Assembly: GCA_024364805.1 (NCBI GenBank)
Contig: CM044493.1
Span: 105,348,797-105,376,071, forward strand
Source of the DNA: Euprymna scolopes
Lineage: Eukaryota > Mollusca > Cephalopoda > Sepiida > Sepiolidae
Length of the DNA: 27,275 nucleotides
Direction of reading: 5' to 3'
Position numbers and translations under genes: made by a program. Every line of letters starts with the position of its first letter. Within the stretch, counting starts at the first letter, position 1. A model generated the notes under the pieces. That model saw nothing but the letters and a program-made list of their open reading frames with translations. It had not been told where the DNA came from and did not search any database. Positions 1-8,039 of this stretch are shown here, in pieces.

Positions 1-38
1 ATATATATATATTTATATATATATGTATATATATATGT
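1..38. repeat. (AT)n microsatellite at window edge
   Basis: Alternating AT with a few GT steps, continuing off the left edge of the window. It abuts the CTAG end of the next element. Confidence 0.9.
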
Positions 39-39
39 A

Positions 40-495
40 CTAGCAAGCCACCCGGCATTGCCCGGACTTAAAATACGCTTAAATATTATATTTTAATGAA
101 TGCAGATGTCGTATTTATTATTATATTATATTGGCCCCAATATAAAATAAGAATTTAAAAAGTTTTTTTTTAAAATGACTCGTGCCCCACAACCGAGAAT
201 CGAAATCAGAACTTTTAGCTTAAAATTTACTTTTTCCTTTTACATTAATGACTGATCTATTACGCGTGCATATTCATAATAACGTCATTTGACCATTACC
301 TAGCGAATCCAATTTTTTTAAATTTCATACTTTTGCACCGATTATCCCTGGCTAAAATCTAAATATAAAGTTTCGCATTGGTCCGAATACCCTATACATT
401 AAGTTTTATACCTGCGACCAAAAATTGGCAGAGGAGTTTGGTAAGCAAATTTTTAAAAACAAATATATATACACATACATGAATATATATAGAAA
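40..495 (-). mobile_element. Short non-autonomous Helitron-like element (H1)
   Basis: Read on the minus strand, the 3' end is a GC-rich hairpin-forming block (CCGGGCAATGCCGGG, complement of 51-65) followed by about 11 nt and a terminal CTAG (complement of 40-43), then a T outside. This is the Helitron 3' layout: hairpin, CTRR, target T. The 5' end lies near 493-497, where the minus strand reads TCTATATATATTCATG, beginning TC. No coding sequence is visible in the 455 bp, so it would depend on a replicase supplied elsewhere. The same terminal hairpin recurs at 15.7 kb (minus) and at 21.9 and 22.3 kb (plus). The exact 5' end is uncertain by a few bases. The Helitron assignment is inference from the termini alone. 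Confidence 0.6.
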
Positions 496-621
496 GATGT
501 TTGTGTTTACTATCAACATTTTACGCAAATATTACACAAGTATAAATCATGTGGAATATCTGCATGAATATAATTACACGTAATAGTTAACTAAAGATGA
601 TCATCCAATAAGAAAACAAAA

Positions 622-1230
622 AAATGGTTTTGCTTTACTGTACACATAGATTCGAAAAAGTTGTCACAAAACAAATATAGAAGAAATAAATGTTATCAAA
701 GGCAAGATAAGTTACTCTTCTACATAACTGGATATTTTTTAGTGTTTATATTTAATGTAACATGTTTATTCAGCTCGAAAAACATACAGTGTTTACCGAT
801 GTATTGGAAAATTCAAAATGCCGGCCGACTCTCTCTCGGAGACGGTAAGTTTGGGAAAAGGAGTTATAAATAAAAAACAGTCAAAATACTGTTAAAAACC
901 CGCCAAATATATGTCAGCCTATGTCACGGTAACATATATTGAGCGAGTTTCTAACAGTATTTTGTCTGTTTTTTTTTTAATTTATAACTCATTTTCCCAA
1001 ACTTACCGCTTCAAAGAGAGAGTTGACTGCCATTTTGAACTTTCCAATACATCGGTAAATACTGTATATTTTTCCGAGCTGAATAAACATGTTACATTAA
1101 ATATAAACACTAAAAAAATATCCAGTTATGTAGAAGAGTAACTTATCTTGCCTTTGATAACATTTCTTTATTATATATTTGTTTTGTGACAACATTTTCG
1201 AATCTATGTGTACAGTAAAACAAACCCCAA
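622..1230. repeat. Long foldback: near-perfect inverted repeat, arms ~290 bp
   Basis: Bases 625-914 read almost identically to the reverse complement of 932-1226, with a loop of about 17 nt centred near 923. Shared landmarks include TTACTGTACACATAGATT at both outer ends, a run around GTTATCAAAGGCAAGATAAG, and AATATATGT/ACATATATT at the loop. Differences are scattered substitutions and small indels, for instance around the ACTCTCTCT/AGAGAGAG region. Two small open frames (661-873, 911-1141) are mirror readings of the same arm and are not genes. It may be a foldback transposon, a long-TIR MITE or an inverted duplication. A transcript would fold into a long dsRNA hairpin. I could not define a target-site duplication. 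Confidence 0.85.
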
Positions 1231-1239
1231 AAAATTAAT

Positions 1240-2060
1240 AGGGAATTTATTAAAATGAATATTTATGAGAATAAGCAAATTTAGTAGATCTTTTGCAGAT
1301 GAATGCCATTCCATAACCCATGTATAACAAAGTTTTATTTTCTTATTAAATAAATAGAAAAAGGGGGTTTAACAGCAATACACAAAACAAAACAAAAAGG
1401 TTATAGTATACATAATAGTTTGGTTCCGTTTCCTTGAAAAAATATATCAAGTCTTGGAGGTTTGTATCTATCTATATTTTTCGTAATCGTAACTCACGAG
1501 AATCTGATAGAAATAGAAAAAAAAATTTTTACTGAAAGTAATCAAAAAATTTTGCTTATTTTTTGTTTATTCAAACATTATTATAATTTGTTATTAATAT
1601 TAATTCTTTTTCATTTTCGTTCGAATATTTATTTTGTAAGATATGTCCGATTGGAGACGTGAATAAAAAAAAAAAAATAAGAATCATAAAATCGTAAAAA
1701 AAAAAATGTCAACAAAACTAAAAGATGAAGATGCTTTTTTATGTACGAAATCTTTGTACCAGGTGAACCTTATCAACTCTCTAAACGAGGGAAATATACT
1801 GTGAATAAATAAATATTAATTTTCGATATGCCTTTTTATAAATAAGTTACGTTGTCGTTAGTTAAAAGAATACAAACAGTAAAAAAAAAAAAAATGAAGC
1901 CCGAAGCAACTTCTTAATCATGAATGATGTGTAATTTGTCGAACGGCTTATAAAGTTCTCGTAGTCAAAAGATCGAAGTTGTAGAAAGGTAAAAGGACGT
2001 AATCGCTTGACACACAAACATCGGACACGTCTGCACCGGTTGAACTGATGCACCGACTGA
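1240..2060. other. AT-rich stretch without recognised gene
   Basis: Homopolymer-rich A/T sequence. Small open frames (1462-1662 plus; 1862-2053 minus) are low-complexity and match no family I know. The minus frame runs away from the YY1-like motif pair at 2071 and could be read as a leader exon, but nothing else supports that. Confidence 0.6.
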
Positions 2061-2070
2061 CCTAACTTTC

Positions 2071-2089
2071 AACATGGCGTCCGCCATTT
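2071..2089. promoter_or_regulatory. Inverted pair of YY1-like ATGGCG motifs
   Basis: AACATGGCGTCCGCCATTT contains an ATGGCG core on each strand, separated by two bases. ATGGCG cores of the YY1 type often sit at animal transcription start sites. On the minus strand an ATG overlaps the motif and opens about 36 codons towards lower coordinates. No TATA box or CpG cluster supports a promoter, so this is a motif match only. Confidence 0.3.
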
Positions 2090-2099
2090 CAACGATCGA

Positions 2100-2740
2100 T
2101 TTTGTGGTGTAATTACTTTTTGGGGTTTATTTCTAACTCATATCATTCATTGACAGTTGCAGAGTCCGAATTGATGAATATATACGGAGTTAATTGGTCG
2201 GATTTGGTTACTTTTAGAAATGTCCAAACATGGCCGTTACAAAACACTTCATGTTATGCCTACTGGAGAGAACTTAAATGCCTACTAGACACTATCCTTG
2301 AGTGTCTAAAGTTTCTCTGTAAAGGGATTTTTTAGAACAACCTGGCATTGTAACGTTACGTGGTGTTACACTTTACTTTAGTAATCTACAAAAATAAAAC
2401 TGGAAAGAAAGAAATTAAAAATCCGAAATTTAACGAATGTATGTACATATAATTAATTTTATTTATTTGTTATTTAATTTTTTTATCTTTATTTTCTATC
2501 TATTATTCGTTTACTATATTTTTATTTTCTATTTTAGTTTCAATTTAATTTAATTTAGCCGTTTTTTATTTTTTCATTTTCGTGTCTTATTAGTGAAGGT
2601 GTAATAAAGATGGAACCAGAATTCTCGTAACTTAACTAGTTATTCCCGATCCTAACCTTAATAGAAAGCTCCACACCAACAACAGAATATAGGTACGTTT
2701 CAAATCCAACATCTACATCGGCGTTGCTTCTAAATCAATT
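2100..2740. other. AT-rich stretch without recognised gene
   Basis: T-rich sequence. One short plus-strand frame at 2102-2335 has no recognisable motif. The 2600-2740 part may belong to the decayed Penelope-like element that follows. Confidence 0.5.
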
Positions 2741-2743
2741 AAG

Positions 2744-2983
2744 ATGCGCATTTTAAACCACATATATTCTTTTAACAATGAAAATATTTATACTAAACAA
2801 GGGTTATCTCTACCAACTTTATTTAGACATCTTAAGTCTAATAAAACTCCTTTCACAATTAATTGGACTATACTTAACAATTCAAACTCATACATCACAG
2901 GCTCCAAATCCTGTCACTTTTCTCATTTCGGAGGCTGTAAATATAATTTTCCTCTTCTCAGAATAAAAATATTAACTCGTTAA
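2744..2983 (+). pseudogene. Penelope-like retroelement C-terminal fragment
   Basis: The 79-residue frame contains LKSNKTPFTINWTILNN then SYITGSKSCHF. This resembles the stretch at the end of the GIY-YIG endonuclease domain of many Penelope-like elements (LK...PF.I.W.IL.....Y.P.SK.CNLCL.EK, then LNKRSE...CRH). Here the second Cys and the CRH motif are lost, and the tail LRIKILTR ends in a stop where the LNKR block would be. No reverse transcriptase or GIY-YIG core is visible upstream, so this is a 5'-truncated fossil. The AT-rich DNA to about 3.5 kb may include its 3' UTR. The assignment is by motif memory, not by search. Confidence 0.55.
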
Positions 2984-2984
2984 A

Positions 2985-3545
2985 TGTATACATATAAAAA
3001 AATTCAAATACAACCAGTTCGAAACCACTTCACCCGCCCTAAACTACATAAACATCAATTATAAATAATTCCCCTAATTTTCTAGACTTTAGATAATATC
3101 AGAATTATTCATACCTATTTATCCTATGGAATTTTCTAATAATTTAAAGTTTACATATTTTCATAGAAAACCTATGATTACTTTTTTTCTGCTTTTTCTA
3201 GATAAATACTTACTTATGACTTTTTGCAATTGATGCTCTACTCTTTACCTTCTAGACTTGATTTTACCGCTTACGAACGTAGTATAGAAGCGATATAAAC
3301 GAAACGGAGGCAAATTTAAAAAATCAGCACCAATATTGAAATCATAAAAACCTTTATTTTTTATAATTTTGTATTAGTTTTACTTGTTTATTCCTTTGTA
3401 TTTTTATCCTCTATCGTATTCATTTATATTTTTTATATTTTATCGCTTTTATAATTTATCTTTTTACCTTTAATTTTTATTATATTTATCTATATAATTA
3501 TAAAACTCAAATGAACTTGCAACGGGTGTTGTAACCCAACATTCG
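2985..3545. other. AT-rich stretch, possibly retroelement 3' flank
   Basis: No open frame of note. A more complex block at 3180-3340 stands out from the surrounding A/T sequence and could be a UTR of the Penelope-like element just upstream. No repeat ends could be drawn. Confidence 0.4.
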
Positions 3546-3552
3546 GTTTACG

Positions 3553-3571
3553 ACTTCCGGTTGCGCATGCG
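3553..3571. promoter_or_regulatory. ETS motif next to NRF1-like motif
   Basis: ACTTCCGG at 3553-3560 (complement CCGGAAGT, the ETS/GABP core) is followed after one base by TGCGCATGCG at 3562-3571, close to the NRF1 palindrome. This pair is characteristic of TATA-less housekeeping promoters in animals. Surroundings are AT-rich with few CpGs, and no exon is recognisable on either side. It lies in the first copy of a diverged direct repeat whose second copy lacks the motif, so it may just be part of a repeat. Confidence 0.3.
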
Positions 3572-4035
3572 TACATAAACAAATAATCAACGCGACAATA
3601 AAGCGTATTGTTGTACATTTTCAGCGTACCAATTGAGGTCTTTGCATTTAAATTAACCAAATAAACAATTGTTAATACTTTCTGCATTTTTACATCGTTC
3701 ATTTCCGTATTACGTTTAAGCTATTTTAACGCAATTTTCTTACAAATAAATCTACTTTAACCCGTTGACAACCATAAGAGCATTTTACAACGACAATTTA
3801 CCTACCACCTTCATTTTTTTTTAAATTTATTCTCCATTTTTAATACGCCTTTCTTAAAAAAGCATTCGTACATTTTCTTCTACACTACAAACATAAATAA
3901 ATAACCAAGAAAGAATTTTTTTTAATTTGCGTTACAAATAAATAATCAAGGCTACAATAAAACATATTGTATTTCTGTGTCCGTCTTCAACGTCCCAATT
4001 GTTTTTTTTCGCGTTTAAATTAAAAGATATATTAA
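3560..4035 (+). repeat. Diverged direct repeat, two copies ~365 bp apart
   Basis: Copy 1 (about 3560-3665) and copy 2 (about 3925-4030) share in order: an AAATAATCAA block, CGACAATAAAGCGTATTGT against CTACAATAAAACATATTGT, a C(A/G)TCCCAATTG-like block, and a closing (G/C)TTTAAATTAA. Substitutions are common, so the duplication is old. Neither copy matches a family I recognise. Confidence 0.6.
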
Positions 4036-4256
4036 AATTTAGATTTAACTTTAAATATTATGGTATCTGTTCAGTGCATATTAACCTATAAGTATGGCAA
4101 ACCACTTATAATTCAATGGCTGTAAGGTTTTTTTTTCCAAACATAAAAGATACAAACAATTCTTTTTTCATTTCAATATACTTTCATGGAAATGTTTCTG
4201 TTATGTCACAAAAAACTATTTTCTTTACATCACAAGTGTCACGCTCATAAATTACT

Positions 4257-4340
4257 TTTTTTTTTATTTTTATTCAATCTTCATCCCAAACAAGGAAAGT
4301 GCCACTTTGAAGTAGGGGACTACTATTCGGGGACATTATG
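4257..4340 (-). other. LINE copy 1: 3' UTR and A-rich tail
   Basis: After the ORF stop near 4341 (the protein reads ...VNKHLSTHLPS) the minus strand has about 60 bases, then GAATAAAAATAAAA and a run of A, ending near 4256. This marks the 3' end and a possible AATAAA polyadenylation signal. Confidence 0.75.
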
Positions 4341-4961
4341 AAGGGAGATGAGTAGAAAGATGTTTGTTCACATAACACTTGAACTTCTGTATATCAGTGC
4401 GGTTGGAAAAGCAGTATCCCGGAAGGGAGTTCCAAAGACTTGCAGTTCTGGGGAAGAAACTATTGGAGTAAAAGGATTTCTTACACCTAAGGATCTCTAC
4501 TGTAAAGGGGTGGGACTTAGTTGCATGTCGGGTTTGTCGGGGGTAGTCACATCGAGGAGGTTCAAGTGCTTGCAGTTCGTCAGAGCAGCCGCCATTAAAG
4601 TATTATACCAGGCAGAAGGATGCAACATTTCGTCGATGGGACAGAGGCTGAAGCTTAGATGACAATTCAGGACCTATCAGGTTGGCGAGTCTCTATTGAA
4701 CCCTGTCCAGGAGTGAGAGACATGAAGCAGATGCACCAGCCCAAATGTGGCAGCAATACTCCATACATGGGCGTATGATGGCCTTATAGAAGTACAGGGT
4801 ACTTTTAGGCGTAAGTAATTTTCTTGTGCGGCAGAGAGAGCCCTCCTTCCTTGCAGCAGCCTTGACAATGCTCTCAATGTATATATTCCAGTTGATGTTC
4901 CCTATAAACATTAGGCCAAGCAGTTTAAAGGAAGTACTTTCGGGCAGTGTATTCTTAGCCA
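4341..4961 (-). pseudogene. LINE copy 1: C-terminal region after the reverse transcriptase
   Basis: Minus-strand translation gives LPESTSFKLLGLMFIGNINW, then YIESIVKAAARKEGSL, IIRPCMEYCCHIWAGA and LLDRVQ. After a stop it continues RLANLIGPELSSKLQPLSHR, RNVASFCLV, FFPRTASLWNSLP and FKCYVNKHLS. This order (LLG..., IRP.MEYC.H.W.GA, LD..Q.R, L.HRR.VA, FFPRTA.LWN.LP) is the signature C-terminus of Jockey/CR1-type LINEs. Two in-frame stops are visible (after DRVQ and after FCLV), otherwise the region is well kept. It joins foreign RTE-like sequence at about 4962. The plus-strand frame at 4348-4662 is a shadow of this region. Confidence 0.85.
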
Positions 4962-5225
4962 TTGAAGTTCTGATCTCTTCTTTCATATTGAAAGTCATAA
5001 ACTTTGTCTTATCCGCATTTATGTGGAGACCAATGTCATTTGCAGACTTTTCTGTCTGTTTCTGGATTCATTTAGTGTGAACCATAGCATGTTGTGTATA
5101 TCAACAGAGGTGCGAAGTACAAAGTCAAGGCAGACAATGAAAAGAAAAGGGGCAAGAGCATATCCTTGTAGAACCCCAGTGCGGATGTCGAAATATTCAG
5201 TGTCCCCGTCTGGAATGCCATATGA
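4962..5225 (-). mobile_element. Internal RTE-like LINE fragment inside LINE copy 1
   Basis: The minus strand encodes DGDTEYFDIRTGVLQG, then APFLFIVCLDFVLRTSVD, TLNESRNRQ, and in a shifted frame DIGLHINADKTKFMTFNMKE. These are RTE-clade reverse transcriptase motifs (TGVLQGD.LAPFLFI..LDYVLRTS; DIGL.IN..KTK.M.FN), not Jockey-like ones; the host LINE has its own GVPQGSILGPLLF motif upstream. The YADD catalytic block expected between ESR and DIGL is missing, so the fragment carries its own deletion. Both of its ends are internal, with no UTR or poly(A). LINE copy 2 (about 11,580-11,680) reads through the same site with only a few codons between the flanking motifs, which supports insertion rather than family structure. 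Confidence 0.75.
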
Positions 5226-5239
5226 TTTTAAAATCATCA

Positions 5240-6100
5240 GAAATTATTGAAGGAAACGAGCTTAGTCTTGGCATCATTGAATGTGACCATCCATTTTTGT
5301 CCCCATTCCACTACAGATTAGAGGCCATCCTCTAGTGTTTCTGCCATTTCCTTAAATATGTGTTCATTTGTTTTCCCCTCGTGCCTGTTATAGAGCGTGG
5401 TGTCATCAGCAAATATACCCATCTCCGAAATATTTTTATCAGGGAGGTCATTTATGAATATCGGGAACAATAAGGGTCAAAGGATAGATCCCTGAGGTAC
5501 TCCCGCATTTATATCATATTGTTTAGATGTACGACCGTCTAGGACAATTTGGATTTTTTCTTACTTAAGAAGGATTTAATTACATTGTGTATTCTTCCAG
5601 TAATACCATATGATCTAATTTTCCTTAGAAGAACATCGTGCCATACCTTGTCAAAAGCCTTTGATATATCAAGGGCTACCGCTCTACCCTCACCTGTTTT
5701 ATCCAATGAACGGTATATACGTTCAGAAACTACAGTTAAGATATCTGCTGTTGAACGGACTTGCCTGAATCCATATAGTTTGTCAGTCAGGAGTTTAGCA
5801 GCTGTTAGGTATTGGACTACGGCTTGATTAACTAAGGACTCAAATATTTTTGCGAAACGTGAGAGGGGGCTAATGGGGCGATAATTTAGTGGGTTAGTTC
5901 TTTCACCAGAATTCTTGAAGACTGGTACCACAGAAGCGGTTTTCCAGCAGTCGGGAAAGGAAGCTTCGCTAAGGCATTTATTGTAAAGTTTGGAGAGAAC
6001 TGGGGCAATCTCAACAGAGCATTTTTTTATTAGCACAGCCGGGATGAGATCTGGTCCACACGCTTTTGAGGTATCTAGGTTTTTTATAATAGCATGTACC
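5240..6100 (-). pseudogene. LINE copy 1: reverse transcriptase core
   Basis: The 165-residue frame at 5539-6036 gives APVLSKLYNKCLSEASFPDC, VVPVFKNSGERTNPLNYRPI, ARFAKIFE-like LSRFAKIFESLVN, KLLTDKLYGFR, then motif A as VALDISKAFDKVWH. After a frame change near 5540 it continues DGRTSKQYDINAGVPQGSI, PLLF, FINDLPD and the catalytic motif C as GIFADDTTLYN (FADD codons at 5402-5413). The active-site aspartates are therefore retained even though the frame is broken. It ends VTFNDAKTKLVSFNNF near 5240, just before the foreign insert. It copies element RNA at the nicked target in target-primed reverse transcription. Confidence 0.85.
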
Positions 6101-6364
6101 TGAGAAAGGAGTTATTTTCAAATCGTCTAGTGTGGCATCTGTCCGCACAGGAAAGTCGGGGAGGGAGTGGTGTGTCGGGCCTAGTATGGAGTTTGAGGCA
6201 AACCGACTGGCAAGCAGATTAGCCTTGTGGGTTGCCATGCAAGCAACCTCATGGTTGTTTGATAGTGGGGGAATCGTTCACTACCCATTATTTACTACAC
6301 TGTTGTAGATTTTCCAAAAATCACGGGTTCCTAATTTCTATGCTTCAATGCGTTTTCTGGTGGT

Positions 6365-6766
6365 TTAAGTATAATCTGTCTTAGCTGTCGCTATTACTGT
6401 CTTACAATTATTTCTGGCCTTTATATACTTCTGTCTGTTTGAACTGGACTTATGTCGGTTGAATATGCGGAACATATGCTGCCGTTGGGCAATAGCAGCT
6501 TCACAAGCACAGGTAAACCATTGAGGAGAGTGGGGTTTGCTATAGAATTTCCGTTTGGGAATATGCGCCTCAATTGTAGTTTTTACCCATTCAGCGGTCT
6601 CATTTGCGCACTGTTCAGCTGGGAGAGAAAAGATATTTTGCCATGGGGCATCTTTGATAAATTCCCTGATCGCTTCCCAGTTGGCCTTTTTGTAATACTT
6701 CGTTGTTTTGAGTATTGGGTCTTCAGTTTTAGAGCGAGAATTTAGGGTGATTTCTACCATTATCAC
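6365..6766 (-). pseudogene. LINE copy 1: endonuclease-RT linker
   Basis: Open frame of 133 residues between the two enzyme domains: MVEITLNSRSK, NWEAIREFIKDAPWQNIF, CANETAEWVKTTIEAHIPKR, QWFTCACEAAIAQRQHMFRI, KYIKARNNCKTVI. The W..I..F....PW......, IP.R....K...W....C..A...R pattern is the usual linker of Jockey/CR1-like proteins. The Cys, Ala and His positions are typical of the family and no enzymatic role is known. Downstream (6240-6364 and 6011-6238) the frame is lost and resumes in the RT domain. Confidence 0.7.
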
Positions 6767-6769
6767 AGC

Positions 6770-7412
6770 GTGTTCCGCATTCCCGAGTGGGCTGTGGGCA
6801 TTTGTTGTACAATCACCGGGAACTGTTGTCAGAAAGAGATCTAGAATGAGGCATGTTGGTCTTGCTGGTCTGGGAAACGTGTCGGAAATGTAACCGTCTG
6901 AGATAGGGAATGGAATATAGCAAAGCTATGTGTTGTGCTACCAGCTACGTCTGTGTAATTAGAGAATCCAAGCCAGTTATTCTGGGGGACATCAAAATCA
7001 CCAAATACATGTACTTGTGCGCTAGTATCGAGGGAGAGTGCTATATTTATGCTGTCAGAGACTTTGTTTATTAGGGTACAGTCATTGGTTGAGGGAGAGC
7101 GGTAGAAAAATAAAAGTAGCTAATACTATGTTACATATTTAGTCTGAAGCACATAAAGGCCTGGTCGTCTGTTTCTAGTTTTATTTCTCTAATCAGGAGG
7201 AGGGTGTTACGAATATAGACTCCAAGCCCATGCATATGTCTGTACGAGTCCTTACAGCAGAGTGGGAGATAACCAGGCATGTTAAAGTGGTTAGAGGGAA
7301 TGGAGGAGTGAAGGTTAATTTCACTTAATGCTAAAATATCCAGGGTGTTTACAAGGAGATATAATTCAACATCATCTGTTTGTTCTAAGCCCGCGGACAT
7401 TCGTAAATGCAA
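6770..7412 (-). pseudogene. LINE copy 1: apurinic-like endonuclease domain
   Basis: The 93-residue frame (7131-7412) reads TDDVELYLLVNTLDILALSE, INLHSSI, then GLGVYIRN and FMCFRLNM. A frameshifted upstream piece reads LAFTNVRGLRTN, the usual first motif of this domain. Downstream, at about 7130-6780 in other frames, come TNDCTLINKVSDSI, VHVFGDFDVPQNNWLGFSNY, TFPTRFPDQ and SPLGNAEHAVI. These correspond to N.RGL..N, L.LSE, GDFN and the DH.-type C-terminal block. GDFN has become GDFD. The domain nicks target DNA to prime reverse transcription. At least three frame changes leave it non-functional. Confidence 0.85.
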
Positions 7413-8037
7413 GCCTCAAGGGAGGAGGTAGGTTGGTTTTCTTTGAGTTTGATCCTTGTTTAAACTTATATTTTGCTTGAGGTGTCATTTCATTTTGTCT
7501 AATTTAAAAGTTTCAGTTAGGGTGAGGCGTGAGGGGTGCTGGCTGGACATGTGGTTGTGCAGAATATCAGATATGAAACACAAGTAGATCATCAGCTGTC
7601 CTCACCCACTCTACCGACATATATGGCACTGAAGCACCCCGACAGTGTCTAGTTTGGGGGGATGGGATGTAGTAGGAGCGGGGAAAAAATGGCGTCCATT
7701 GCCCTATTCAGGAAACAAGGTCAACCACTGGGCGATTCTGACGAGTCCCTGTGATAGCACCTCTACGCCTGGCTAATAGGCAAATAAGGAGTATGAGAGC
7801 CGGACGATAGACAGAGCCTGTCGTCTCCTTAAGCAGTTTAGGTTTGCTAACCGGTGATTTGTTTGAGTCACCAGCTCTAGGAAGGTTGCCGTCCAGGCCT
7901 GAAGAGGCCTCCCTCCCCTAGGTTTGGCTTCAGAGTTTTCCTTCTCCTAGACGGATGACTACGGGTCCAACAGCTCCGAGGGGGTTCGCCCCGCGCCTGG
8001 GTCCTAATTCAGGTATTTCTGTGACCCCGCATGGGTA
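7413..8037 (-). other. LINE copy 1: 5' untranslated region
   Basis: GC-richer than its surroundings and without a long frame, lying directly upstream of the endonuclease. The minus strand begins near 8037 with CTACCCATGCGGGGTCACAG. At 7688-7695 the plus strand has ATGGCGTCC, a YY1-like core, a motif also used in internal promoters of some other LINE families. The 5' boundary is where composition drops to AT-rich near 8040 and is uncertain. Confidence 0.55.
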
Positions 8038-8039
8038 GT

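Larger units (their letters stand above)
4256..8037 (-). mobile_element. Jockey/CR1-like non-LTR retrotransposon (LINE), copy 1, broken
   Basis: Minus-strand LINE with its parts in order: 5' region (8037-7413), apurinic-type endonuclease (7412-6770), linker (6766-6365), reverse transcriptase (about 6100-5240), C-terminal domain (4962-4300) and an A-rich 3' tail reached at about 4256. At about 3.5 kb without the insert it is near full length for one-ORF elements. The reading is interrupted by several frame changes and stops, so it is inactive. A segment of a different LINE (about 4962-5225) sits inside it. A second, older copy lies on the plus strand at about 10,985-12,000. I could not find a target-site duplication. 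Clade naming (Jockey superfamily, CR1/L2-like) rests on motif style only. Confidence 0.85.

Noticed and set aside
1862-2053. First exon of a host gene downstream of the YY1-like pair
   Set aside because: The frame ends in low-complexity Phe runs, has no recognised motif, and no splice site is convincing.
4348-4662. 104-codon plus-strand frame
   Set aside because: It is antisense to the well-conserved C-terminal coding region of the minus-strand LINE.
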